Shown here piece after piece: positions 17,175-28,506 of a stretch of DNA of 48,413 bases. Each line of letters begins with the position of its first letter. The stretch's first letter is position 1. The notes below the pieces were generated by a model. The model searched no databases, had not been told where the DNA came from, and saw nothing but the letters and a program-made list of their open reading frames with translations. This DNA comes from Pseudomonadota bacterium (lineage in GTDB: Bacteria; Pseudomonadota; Alphaproteobacteria; GCA-2731375): NCBI GenBank assembly GCA_027623205.1, contig JAQBYC010000024.1, positions 1-48,413 of the forward strand, written 5' to 3'. The position numbers were made by a program, and so were the translations under genes.

Positions 17175-18425
17175 ATGGACTTGGAACCGCTGTATCGCAC
17201 CGACCACGCCGAGGCGCAATGGTCGGCTCTGCCATCAACCGCCATAATTAACCGCAAGTTCATCAATTCAGAATATTACAATGATGTCATGTCTTTCATG
17301 AATGAGAGCGTAATGCCTGAAGCCGCTGAAACAGTCGGTATCCCGGAAATCACCGCGGAAGAGACCGCAGAAGTCCGCCGGTCGGCCGCACAATCCCAGG
17401 CCATTGATCAGGCCTTGGACGAAGGCGATCGTGATTCCCTACACACCCTTCCCCTTGGCTTGTTACCGTTGAATATTCCGTCACTCGCCCGGGCAAAACT
17501 TCTCAAAGACAGCCGTATGAAAAGCATGCTCGAGATGTTCAATTCCGGCAAAGCCGGCAGCGGCCGCATGGAAGTGGAGGCATTGTCGAACGTCTTCGAA
17601 GCGACCGACGAATTCAAGGCTGATCTGGCAATTTTAGAGCATATGGAAAAATTGCACAGCTATGATGTCTACAGCTTACGCATCGAGCTGCGCCGTTTGG
17701 GCATTCCCATCAAGGCTCAGGAGGGTTTGCAACTATCGGAACGCAAGGCCAAGGAATTGACGGTCTATATGACCGAGTTCACCAGGCCGCTTATTCAGCA
17801 AATTTATGGCGGCTCCGGCAACGATATCGCAAGCATGGACCAGTTGTTGGCAATGTTTAAACGCCCGGACAAGGGAGATGCGATTAAGAACCTCAGGATG
17901 ATGGCCGACAAGCTGGGTATCGGCCTGGCCGAAGTGCCAACTTTTCTGGAAGAATATGGCGATGTTTTCCTGTCCCTGGCCTACTACAAGGGCGCGCTGG
18001 ACGAAATCATTCCGCGGGTCACGGCATTTCTTGACGAGTTGGACGACATCAACAAGAATTATCAAGTTCGCCAGATGCCGCGTTTCGAAGAAACCTGCAA
18101 TAATTTGCAGATGCGTTTCAACGATATCACCGCCTCACTCACCGGTCGTTTTGAAAGCTTCGACCGCAATTCAAAAACCCTGTGGGACAATATCAACGCC
18201 GCTTCCTTCCAGGCCATTAAGAAAGTGATCGAGGCTCATTACGTCACCATTGGTGGTGTTCTATGTGGCCTGATGGTCAAGATGGACGCCTGGGACGAGA
18301 AGTTCGGCGGCGACTGCGGCGGTCCTGTCTCCAAGGCTGATTTCATCATGTCGGAGATGCGCATGGGCATGAACTACATCGCCGAACTCGAAAAATCCGC
18401 GCCCTCCACTACAGACCTGTCATAG
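17175..18425 (+). CDS. Conserved-looking protein of unknown function
   Basis: A 416-residue, mostly helical, acidic cytosolic-looking protein (start MDLEPLYRTDHAEAQWS). I recognise no named domain, signal peptide or membrane segment. Features seen are an Ala/Glu-rich region (about 45-90), a long helical block DEFKADLAILEHMEKLHSYDV, then QIYGGSGNDIASMDQLL. A stretch about residues 285-370, with ITAFLDELDDINKNYQ-like heptads, looks amphipathic. A C-terminal CGLMVKMDAWDEKFGGDCGG carries three cysteines. Codon use matches its neighbours, so it is probably native and expressed. Divergent from the MDR gene with 41 bases between starts. ATG 17175 avoids overlap; ATG 17289 is an alternative. Function unknown. 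Confidence 0.75.
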   Translation: MDLEPLYRTDHAEAQWSALPSTAIINRKFINSEYYNDVMSFMNESVMPEAAETVGIPEITAEETAEVRRSAAQSQAIDQALDEGDRDSLHTLPLGLLPLNIPSLARAKLLKDSRMKSMLEMFNSGKAGSGRMEVEALSNVFEATDEFKADLAILEHMEKLHSYDVYSLRIELRRLGIPIKAQEGLQLSERKAKELTVYMTEFTRPLIQQIYGGSGNDIASMDQLLAMFKRPDKGDAIKNLRMMADKLGIGLAEVPTFLEEYGDVFLSLAYYKGALDEIIPRVTAFLDELDDINKNYQVRQMPRFEETCNNLQMRFNDITASLTGRFESFDRNSKTLWDNINAASFQAIKKVIEAHYVTIGGVLCGLMVKMDAWDEKFGGDCGGPVSKADFIMSEMRMGMNYIAELEKSAPSTTDLS

Positions 18426-18474
18426 ACTCACGCAGTGCTGCAACGATGCAGGCTCGGTTCGGATAAAACGGGAC

Positions 18475-18927
18475 CTAAAGTTCGTTTGCGGTCGCCCCGC
18501 CCCAGAATTCCTTCCAATCCTGCGCCAGCATGTCGGTTGCGGTACCGTCCGCTTCGAAAAACTTGTTCGGCAATTGAAAGACCGCCAACATCAGGCCGCC
18601 GTTCGGCGTTCCTGCCTGATGGCGGCTGCCGGCCGGACGCCAGACAAAATTGCCGGCACTGCAGGTACCCTCGCTGCAGACGAGTGCGCCCTCGATGACA
18701 AAGGTCTGTTCAATTTGCACATGCTCGTGGTCAGGCAATATGGCGCCCGGCGCCATTTTCAATAGAACCGTCAGCAGACCGGTGCGCCGGTCCACCAACA
18801 ATGTCTTCGCCTCCACGCCGGGGTAACGGGTTTCCTCCCAGGGCATCGTATGGGTTTCAACGAAGCGCGAATCCATTGGTCCCAACCCGCCGTGGTTCGT
18901 GGCATTGGGTGTCACAGCTGTCGTCAT
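18475..18927 (-). CDS. Cupin-domain protein (ChrR-like cupin)
   Basis: A 150-residue single-domain cupin. Cupin motif 1 is complete: G(X)5HXH(X)3E(X)6G, seen as PDHEHVQIEQTFVIEG (metal ligands His, His, Glu). Motif 2 is GNFVWRPAGSRHQAGT, G(X)5PXG(X)2H, with the third His in place. It should therefore bind a divalent metal. Its sequence style (WEETRYPGVEAKTLLVDRRTG) is like the cupin half of ChrR anti-sigma factors, but no zinc anti-sigma domain is attached. Relatives include acetylacetone-cleaving-type dioxygenases and unknown cupins. It lies 169 bases downstream of the enoyl-CoA hydratase on the same strand. The reaction is undetermined. Confidence 0.85.
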   Translation of the reverse strand: MTTAVTPNATNHGGLGPMDSRFVETHTMPWEETRYPGVEAKTLLVDRRTGLLTVLLKMAPGAILPDHEHVQIEQTFVIEGALVCSEGTCSAGNFVWRPAGSRHQAGTPNGGLMLAVFQLPNKFFEADGTATDMLAQDWKEFWGGATANEL

Positions 18928-19096
18928 GGTGCCTCCATCAAGGTAAATTTTGCTACGGTGATTGCGTCAGTCACCGCATCGCGCGCCGCCCGGACCTGGA
19001 TTTGCATGACCGTTGCGCCGCCAGGCACCCGCCCATTTTCAAACGGTGTATCCGCCATGTCCACGATACAGGCTTTGTTTTGGGCCGTCATGGGGC

Positions 19097-19837
19097 CTAC
19101 CGGCCGATGAACTTTGGCGGCCGTTTTTCCTTGAATGACGCAATGCCTTCCCGCTTGTCATCGCTGTCCAGCACGGCCTCGGTATCGCGGCGGGCGATGC
19201 CGGCCTGTTCCGATGGCCCCTTGGCGATGACTTCGCCTACGAAACGCTTCAGCAGGCTCAATACCATGGGCGCGTGTTGCCGCAGCTTGACGGCGTAATC
19301 CATGGCCGCGTCCATCAACTGGTCCGATGGCACCACCTTGTTGACCATACCCACTTCGTAGGCGCGCTGGGCCGACATATCATCCGTGACCAGGACGAAT
19401 TCCATAGCCACTTTGTGGGGAATGCGGGCGGCAAGGGAGGAGATCAAGCCGCCCGAGACGCCGACCTTGGCCTCCGGATAACTGAATTTTGCGGTATCCG
19501 CCGCCACGCAAAGATCGCAAAACTGTACCAGCACCACGCCGCCGCCGACGCAATAGCCGTCCACGGCCGCGATGATTGGTTTATCCACCTCGACGCCGAC
19601 GCCGGGTGTAAAGCGCCAAATCTCCGGCGGATGGGTCAGATCGGCCCCGACCGTGAAGGCTCGTGACGTCGCCGACGCCAGAATCGCAACCCGGTCATCG
19701 CTAGCCTGAAAGCGCTGCCAGGCAGCGCGCAACTCTTCGCCCAAATCGACCGACAGGGCGTTTAGTTTCTCCGGCCGGTTCAGGGTAATGATGGCGATCT
19801 CGTCCTTGGATTCATAAGTGACCAGTTCCGTACTCAC
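19097..19837 (-). CDS. Enoyl-CoA hydratase/isomerase family protein
   Basis: A 246-residue crotonase-fold enzyme. The CoA/oxyanion segments IIAAVDGYCVGGGVVLVQFCDL and YPEAKVGVSGGL are present. Both positions equal to the catalytic glutamates of enoyl-CoA hydratase are Glu (in YPEAKVG and VAMEFVLV), so hydratase activity is plausible. The ATG-started frame at 19888 would run into ligA. A GTG at 19837 (VSTELVTYESK), preceded by GGGAGAGGA, is the better start; that ribosome site overlaps the end of ligA, whose stop is 15 bases away, so the two are likely co-transcribed. Probably acts in fatty or aromatic acyl-CoA degradation; the substrate is unknown. Confidence 0.88.
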   Translation of the reverse strand: MSTELVTYESKDEIAIITLNRPEKLNALSVDLGEELRAAWQRFQASDDRVAILASATSRAFTVGADLTHPPEIWRFTPGVGVEVDKPIIAAVDGYCVGGGVVLVQFCDLCVAADTAKFSYPEAKVGVSGGLISSLAARIPHKVAMEFVLVTDDMSAQRAYEVGMVNKVVPSDQLMDAAMDYAVKLRQHAPMVLSLLKRFVGEVIAKGPSEQAGIARRDTEAVLDSDDKREGIASFKEKRPPKFIGR

Positions 19838-19851
19838 GATAAGTCCTCTCC

Positions 19852-23600
<3,749 letters not shown>

Positions 23601-23609
23601 GCCAGCGCT

Positions 23610-24425
23610 CTAAAAAACAGAGTCCCACATCCGGCCATACCAGGGTCGCTCCACTTGTCCGGTCCGCTGGTCGTCGCCGGTCAACAATGCATAACTGTCC
23701 ATGTACCATTCGCTGCCCGGATAGTTAAAGCCCAGCATGGCCGCCGCATTCTTGGCTTCGTCCTGAATGCCCAGGGACAAATATGCCTCGGTTAACCGGT
23801 GCAGGGCTTCCGGCACATGCGTGGTGGTCTGGTAGAACTTGATGACGTGGCGAAAGCGGTTGATCGCAGCGCCATATTGAGCCCGTTCCAAATAATAGCG
23901 CCCGATTTCCATTTCCTTACCAGCCAGATGGTCGTTGGCTAAATCGATCTTCAGCCCGGCATCCCGGGCATATTCGCTGTTTGGATAACGGCCCACAACC
24001 TCGCGCAGCGCGGCCAAGGCCTGCGCGGTTATCTTTTGGTCCCGCCCGATGTCGGCGATCTGTTCATAATAGCTGATTGCGATCAGATAATAGGCATAGG
24101 GCGCATCGCGATTGCCGGGATGCAAATGCAGAAACCGCCGGGCGGTAAGTATCGCCTCGTCATAATTATTGATCTGGTATTGTGAATAGGCCGCCATCAA
24201 TTGTGATTTGCGGGCCCATACCGAATAGGGATGCTGACGCTCCACCTCATCGAAATCTTTCGCAGCCACCGCCGCGTCACCAGCGAGTAATTTGTCCATG
24301 GCCTGGTTGTAGATCTCTTCTACGGGACGTTCCACATAAACGTCTTCGTCTTTGCTGCAGGCCGTCATCAGGGCCGCCACGGCGCAGGCCAGCAATACGG
24401 CGGCGGGACGCACTCGACCAATCAT
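23610..24425 (-). CDS. bamD: Outer membrane assembly lipoprotein BamD
   Basis: A 271-residue lipoprotein of the BAM complex, which folds beta-barrel proteins into the outer membrane. A signal peptide ends at the lipobox-like LMTAC (Cys about residue 23), and five TPR-like repeats follow: IYNQAMDKLLAGD, YSVWARKSQLMAAYSQYQ, DAPYAYYLIAISYYEQI, NSEYARDAGLKIDLA and VPEALHRLTEAYLSLG. I start it at ATG 24425 (MIGRVRPAAVLL), with AGGA upstream, rather than 24488, because this gives a normal signal peptide. It heads the bamD-recN-ligA run. The lpxC gene usually found just upstream in this class is absent; a divergent HTH gene is there instead. Confidence 0.95.
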   Translation of the reverse strand: MIGRVRPAAVLLACAVAALMTACSKDEDVYVERPVEEIYNQAMDKLLAGDAAVAAKDFDEVERQHPYSVWARKSQLMAAYSQYQINNYDEAILTARRFLHLHPGNRDAPYAYYLIAISYYEQIADIGRDQKITAQALAALREVVGRYPNSEYARDAGLKIDLANDHLAGKEMEIGRYYLERAQYGAAINRFRHVIKFYQTTTHVPEALHRLTEAYLSLGIQDEAKNAAAMLGFNYPGSEWYMDSYALLTGDDQRTGQVERPWYGRMWDSVF

Positions 24426-24526
24426 CGTCCTGCGACTAGTTCCTTGGGGCATATGTGAAGATGACTTCAATTTTCGTCGCTCGCTCAATCATGACTATTT
24501 ATAACACGTTCCAAAACCGGGACAGA

Positions 24527-24589
24527 CCGGCAAATTTCAAAAACCGGCAAAAATTTTGCCGCCCGTAGTGTCAACGGCAAAAATTTGCC
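24527..24589. promoter_or_regulatory. Cluster of GGCAAA/TTTGCC palindromes (putative operators)
   Basis: Three related sites occur within about 60 bases. They are CCGGCAAATTT (24527-24537, half-like), a perfect palindrome CGGCAAAA-A-TTTTGCCG (24545-24561), and GGCAAA-AA-TTTGCC (24576-24589). They lie in the 417-base gap between bamD and the divergent HTH gene, about 100-160 bases upstream of bamD and 250-315 bases before the HTH gene. The arrangement looks like an array of binding sites for a dimeric repressor, possibly the HTH protein itself (inference). The remainder of the gap (24600-24842) is relatively AT-rich, and I see no gene in it. Confidence 0.6.
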
Positions 24590-24842
24590 CTATATCTCTC
24601 ACATGGCATAGCGCACCAGATCAATGCAACCGTTGATACTAAAAATACAGCTATACGTTGAAATTTTGTCCTTCATCTCAGTGAAATTCAACAGTGCGTC
24701 TACGGTTGGATTGCATGCAACTAGACAACGCGGCGCCAACATATTACCTGTATCGTCACGACGAGCTTGATCGTGATTAGCAATCTGGAATGCAATTGGG
24801 AGGGGCATGAATTGAGCCCCGCCACCAAACATTGAGGTCATT

Positions 24843-25223
24843 ATGGGGATGCTTGCGAAACGTGTTGATGCCCATGTGGGCGGCCGCATTCGCGATCGGC
24901 GCACCGGTTTGGGACAAACCCAGGAACACTTGGCGAATGCGTTGAATATTTCCTACCAGCAGGTTCAGAAATACGAGACCGGCGCCAATCGGGTCAGTGC
25001 GGGCCGACTGTACGAAATCTCAAAAATTCTGCAATCCGACGTCAGCTTTTTCTTTGAAGGGCTGGACGAGACGGCAGCGGCCGAGCCTCTCGGCCATGGC
25101 GGTAAGAACCGCTCCACAATCGAATTAGTGCGCAATTTCGGCGCCATCAATGACCCTTTGATCCGGGCGGCGGTTTCGGGCTTGGTCAAAAGTATCGCCA
25201 AGCCGGAAACCGACGTCTCATAG
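24843..25223 (+). CDS. XRE-family helix-turn-helix transcriptional regulator
   Basis: A 126-residue DNA-binding protein with an N-terminal Cro/C1-type HTH (about residues 14-68). The first helix is VGGRIRDRRTGLGQTQEHLA, and the recognition region is NISYQQVQKYETGANRVSAGRL. A short C-terminal tail (GLDETAAAEPLG, then STIELVRNFGAINDPLIRAAVSGLVKSI) probably mediates dimer contacts. This is a widespread alphaproteobacterial subfamily. GAGG lies 6 bases before ATG 24843. It is followed by its own terminator (25278-25297), so it is a single-gene unit. The palindrome array in front of it may be its target. What it controls is unknown. Confidence 0.9.
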   Translation: MGMLAKRVDAHVGGRIRDRRTGLGQTQEHLANALNISYQQVQKYETGANRVSAGRLYEISKILQSDVSFFFEGLDETAAAEPLGHGGKNRSTIELVRNFGAINDPLIRAAVSGLVKSIAKPETDVS

Positions 25224-25277
25224 AAATTCATACGGTTCCGCTTGGCACATGACGGCATCAATACTGACAACCCAATG

Positions 25278-25297
25278 GCCTGCGCCGCAGGCTTTTT
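25278..25297 (+). terminator. Rho-independent terminator after the HTH gene
   Basis: GCCTGC (25278-25283), 3-base loop GCC, GCAGGC (25287-25292), then TTTTT. It lies 55 bases after the stop codon of the HTH regulator. Confidence 0.88.
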
Positions 25298-25390
25298 CGT
25301 ACCCCAGGTGGCTCGGCGCGGCGGCGGCGCGACGAAATACCGATAGCGCCCAGCCTTGCCGAGCCGGGGCTGTCGTGATAGCGAACGGCT

Positions 25391-26230
25391 ATGCAGGATA
25401 GACAAACAGGCGTTGCCAACCGTAACGCACCGGGCCGTAAAGCCGGAGGCCCCAGGGGTATCGTCGTCATTGTCAGTAATTTCAACGAGGATGAGAACCA
25501 TGCCAGCCACCGTGTCGGCGATCGCTATGTCGTAGCCGTCCGGGACATTTGCGATGCGCTACCCTTGATGCTTCCGGCGCTGGGCAGCGGTGCGGATCTC
25601 GATACCCTGTTGGATAACATCGACGGCGTCATCCTGACCGGCGGCGCCTCGAACGTGAACCCGCATTATTACAATGGTGTCGAGGCCCGGGACAAATCCC
25701 TGCTGGATGACCGCCGCGATGGCGTGGCTTTGGAACTGGTGTGCGCCTGTGTGGAACGCAACGTGCCTCTGTTCGGCGTTTGCCGCGGCATTCAGGAGAT
25801 GAACGTCGCCTTGGGCGGCAGCCTGCATCAGTATATGCATGAGTTACCCGGGCATTTCGATCATCGCCGGCCGCGGGAAAAGCCCATTTCGGTACAACTT
25901 GGGGCCCGTCAGCGCATCACCCTGACGCCGGGCGGTGTACTGCAGAATCTGGCAAATGGCGCCAGGCAGGTCATGGTCAACACCCTGCACGCCCAGGGCA
26001 TCGACCGCCTGGCCACCCCCTTGGTAATTGAAGCGCTGGCCGATGATGGCACGATCGAGGCGGTGCGCGTGGCCGATTCGCCGACCTTCGCCGTTGGGGT
26101 GCAATGGCACGCGGAATACCGCACTTCCGAACATGCCCTCTACCGCGCCCTGTTCGCCGCCTTTGGCGAGGCGGTGGCGGCCCATGCTGGAAAGCGGATG
26201 AAGACGGCCGGCATGGGACGGGTGGCGTGA
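25391..26230 (+). CDS. Gamma-glutamyl-gamma-aminobutyrate hydrolase family protein (PuuD-like)
   Basis: A 279-residue class I glutamine-amidotransferase-like (peptidase C26) hydrolase. The nucleophile elbow is FGVCRGIQEMN (C131), the partner residues are in VGVQWHAEY (H240, E242), and DGVILTGGASNVNPHYY carries the family oxyanion region. Relatives cleave gamma-glutamyl-GABA in putrescine use, or similar gamma-glutamyl amides. No other putrescine genes are nearby, so the actual substrate is open. The ATG at 25391 has a poor ribosome site and the first 20 residues look non-conserved, so the true start may lie slightly downstream. Its stop overlaps the GTG start of the acetyltransferase (GTGA), showing a two-gene coupled unit. 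Confidence 0.88.
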   Translation: MQDRQTGVANRNAPGRKAGGPRGIVVIVSNFNEDENHASHRVGDRYVVAVRDICDALPLMLPALGSGADLDTLLDNIDGVILTGGASNVNPHYYNGVEARDKSLLDDRRDGVALELVCACVERNVPLFGVCRGIQEMNVALGGSLHQYMHELPGHFDHRRPREKPISVQLGARQRITLTPGGVLQNLANGARQVMVNTLHAQGIDRLATPLVIEALADDGTIEAVRVADSPTFAVGVQWHAEYRTSEHALYRALFAAFGEAVAAHAGKRMKTAGMGRVA

Positions 26231-26766
26231 CGGCCAAGCTGGAAATTCGCCCGGTCGCCGATGCCGACATGGCGGCAATCCAGACTATTTACGCCCACCA
26301 TGTCCTGCATGGTTTGGCATCCTGGGAACTGGCGCCACCGGACCTGGCGGAGTTGATCGCCCGGCGCGATAGCGTCCTGCAGGCCGGATATCCCTATGTC
26401 GTCGCCATATCGGAGGGCCGGTTGGCCGGTTACGCCCATGCCGGACCCTATCGATACCGTCCGGCCTATCGTTTCACGGTGGAAAATACGATCTACCTAC
26501 ACCCCGATCAACAGGGCAAGAATATTGCCCGGCCCCTGTTGCAACGGGTCATCGATGACTGCGCGGTCCGTGGCTACCGCCAGATGATCGCCGTGATCGG
26601 CGACAGTGGCAACCACGCCTCGATCAGGTTTCATGAAAAGATGGGCTTTCACCACGCCGGCCTTATCGAAGGTATCGGTTGGAAAGCCGAGCGCTGGCTG
26701 GATTCCGTCATGATGCAGCTCAGTCTGGGGCCCGGCAACAGTAAGCCGCCCCAGGCGCCGGCTTGA
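26227..26766 (+). CDS. GNAT N-acetyltransferase (phosphinothricin/methionine sulfoximine type)
   Basis: A 179-residue GNAT enzyme moving an acetyl group from acetyl-CoA to a small amine. The pattern IQTIYAHHVLHGLASWELAPP at the start, SEGRLAGYAHAGPYRYRPAYRFTVENTIYL in the middle, the CoA loop HPDQQGKNIARPLLQRVI (Q-x-x-G-K/R) and IRFHEKMGFHHAGLIEGIGWK is the PAT/MddA subgroup, which acetylates phosphinothricin, methionine sulfoximine or related glutamine analogues. Start: GTG 26227 overlaps the previous stop (GTGA); an in-frame ATG at 26104 lies within the upstream gene. Coupling to a gamma-glutamyl hydrolase hints at handling of glutamate/glutamine analogues (inference). Confidence 0.9.
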   Translation: MTAKLEIRPVADADMAAIQTIYAHHVLHGLASWELAPPDLAELIARRDSVLQAGYPYVVAISEGRLAGYAHAGPYRYRPAYRFTVENTIYLHPDQQGKNIARPLLQRVIDDCAVRGYRQMIAVIGDSGNHASIRFHEKMGFHHAGLIEGIGWKAERWLDSVMMQLSLGPGNSKPPQAPA

Positions 26767-26854
26767 CGAACCCTTGGCGAAAGAGGGGTTTGAGCAAGAC
26801 CGCCACGCCAAGGCGCTTGATATATCAGCGACGAATGCATTGCATCGGTTCGCA

Positions 26855-27766
26855 TCAGGCCGAACGATTTTGCAGCGTCGAGGCGAGATTGACAGCAATG
26901 GCGCTGATGATCATGCCAAGTGCGATCAATTCGCGCCAGCCGATTACCTCGTCCAGTAGCCAGGCGCTACCCAGAACACCGATTACAGGGACCGCCATGG
27001 CGCCAATTCCTGATACCGTAGCCGGAAAGGCGGCAACCACGCGGAACCAGGAAAAATAGGCAAGGGCATTGGCGATAAAAACCAGATAGGCAATGGCAAA
27101 CCAGCTTTCCGTTGTGATTGCCGGCAACGACAATGTGGCATCGCTGAAGGCCCAGATCAGGGCCACCGGAACGATGGCGATCACCAGTTGCCAGCCCGCC
27201 AGCACGGTTGGATCATTTTGCCATCGACGGCGCTTCATCCAGACCGTGCCAAGGCCGAAGGCTACCGCGGAAAGCAGCGTCAGACCGGCCCCTAAAGGCG
27301 CATTCCGCAAATGCGACAGATCCTGTCCGACCAGAACCCCCAGTCCCACAAGCCCGAGGCCCATAGCCACGACCCGCGGCCAGGTCAGTCGCTCGCCCAA
27401 AAGAAATACCGCAAAAACGCTGGCCCATAAAGGCATGGTATAGACAATCACCGAAGTGCGGCCGGCGCTAAGAAGCTGCACGCCAAATGTCATGCAGATC
27501 TGAAAAACGGCCATGTTGCACAGCGCTGCGATGATCAAGTCCGGCCAGTGGCTGCGCGGAACGGACAGCGGCGCGCCCTGCATTCGACCCAATAGCAGCA
27601 GTACAATGGCCGCGGCCGTCATCACCAGCAGGCGGCTGCTCCAGACGTCCATGGTTTCCAGCACAAATGCGGTCGCCGGATAGCTGAAGCCCCAGCACAA
27701 CCAGGTCGTGACCAGCAAAATATAGCCCAGCCGGGGCGAAACGTTCGCCGTTTCCGTCCCCATCAA
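26855..27766 (-). CDS. EamA/DMT superfamily transporter
   Basis: A 303-residue inner-membrane protein with ten predicted helices arranged as two EamA repeats. The first starts LLVTTWLCWGFSYPATAFVLETMDVW and contains SAGRTSVIVYTMPLWASVFAVFLLGERLTWPR; the second ends VSGIGAMAVPVIGVLGSAWLLDEVIGWREL. The P-x-(F/L)-x(5-7)-E signature before a helix end appears in each half. Substrate unknown. It is convergent with the acetyltransferase (88-base gap, nothing notable) and has about 165 bases before the MarR gene's end; no operon partner is evident. Together with 15158-16045, it is one of two EamA transporters here. Confidence 0.9.
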   Translation of the reverse strand: MMGTETANVSPRLGYILLVTTWLCWGFSYPATAFVLETMDVWSSRLLVMTAAAIVLLLLGRMQGAPLSVPRSHWPDLIIAALCNMAVFQICMTFGVQLLSAGRTSVIVYTMPLWASVFAVFLLGERLTWPRVVAMGLGLVGLGVLVGQDLSHLRNAPLGAGLTLLSAVAFGLGTVWMKRRRWQNDPTVLAGWQLVIAIVPVALIWAFSDATLSLPAITTESWFAIAYLVFIANALAYFSWFRVVAAFPATVSGIGAMAVPVIGVLGSAWLLDEVIGWRELIALGMIISAIAVNLASTLQNRSA

Positions 27767-27931
27767 CGCGCCCCGCCCACTTAAATGGCCGCCGTTGACA
27801 AAAATTCAAATATGACGCGGCCGCATTCGAGACGAGGGTCATTTCCCATAAACGTCTTTTTTCCAGCCAATCATTGAATCCACGGCGGTCGGGAGCCGGC
27901 GCGGGCCGGTCCAGATTTCATTGACAAGGGG

Positions 27932-28393
27932 CTAACCACTTAGCCGCGACAACAGGGTGTTCAACTGTTTTTGTTCCGTCGGACTCAGATCCCGGGCAAT
28001 ACGCTTTTCATGCGCCTCGACCAGGCCCCGGGCGCGGCGTAAAAGCGCGTCCCCCTGATCCGACAAACGCAAGGCATACGAGCGCCGGTCGGTCGGTGCC
28101 GGCGCGCGCTCCACCAGGCCGCGCTTTTCCAGACGGTCGATCACCGCCACCACTGTAGAACGGTCAATGCCCAGGGCATTTCCCAACCGGGTCTGATTGA
28201 GGCCGGAATTCGCCTGGATCACCACCAGAACGCCGAACTGCCCCGGCGTAATATTGCAATCCTTCAGGCTTTTGGAAAAATCCTGGAATACCGCGGTCTG
28301 GGCCCGGCGCAGATTATAACCAATCAACCCAGGCAGCAGATCGAAGTCATAACTGTCGCCGGCCGGGTTGGGGCTGATTTTCATGTTACTCAT
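27932..28393 (-). CDS. MarR-family transcriptional regulator
   Basis: A 153-residue MarR-type winged-helix regulator. Helices LPGLIGYNLRRAQTAVFQDFSKSL lead into NITPGQFGVLVVIQANSGLNQTRLGNALGIDRSTVVAVIDRLEKRGLVERAPAPTDRRSY, where the recognition helix and the wing (DRRSYAL) are clear. The C-terminal helices make the dimer. Regulators of this type often respond to aromatic acids. It is divergent from the ferredoxin reductase-gentisate dioxygenase operon, with 101-113 bases between. Two palindromes in that gap (28387-28399 and 28439-28454) are candidate operators. An in-frame ATG at 28384 is an alternative start, which would put the first palindrome wholly upstream of the gene. Confidence 0.92.
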   Translation of the reverse strand: MSNMKISPNPAGDSYDFDLLPGLIGYNLRRAQTAVFQDFSKSLKDCNITPGQFGVLVVIQANSGLNQTRLGNALGIDRSTVVAVIDRLEKRGLVERAPAPTDRRSYALRLSDQGDALLRRARGLVEAHEKRIARDLSPTEQKQLNTLLSRLSG

Positions 28394-28454
28394 TGAGTAG
28401 CGAGGCTAGGACACTTCAACGACAGGCGAAAGCAAATTTGTGCACCGGCGCACA
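28387..28454. promoter_or_regulatory. Divergent MarR/aromatic-operon control region with two palindromes
   Basis: Two inverted repeats lie between the divergent genes. TACTCA-T-TGAGTA (28387-28399) overlaps the MarR start, and TGTGCACC/GGCGCACA (28439-28454) is a 16-base palindrome with one mismatched pair. CTATATAG follows at 28460-28467 and could be part of a -10 region for the forward operon. These fit MarR-type operators, but assignment is inference. Confidence 0.5.
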
Positions 28455-28506
28455 TTCGGACTATATAGATCGCATACGCTCTTGATCGACATTTATGGAG
28501 CAGAAT

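Noticed and set aside
24599-24904. 101-codon minus-strand frame between bamD and the HTH gene
   Set aside because: It overlaps the HTH gene start, has no ribosome site and no family-like sequence.
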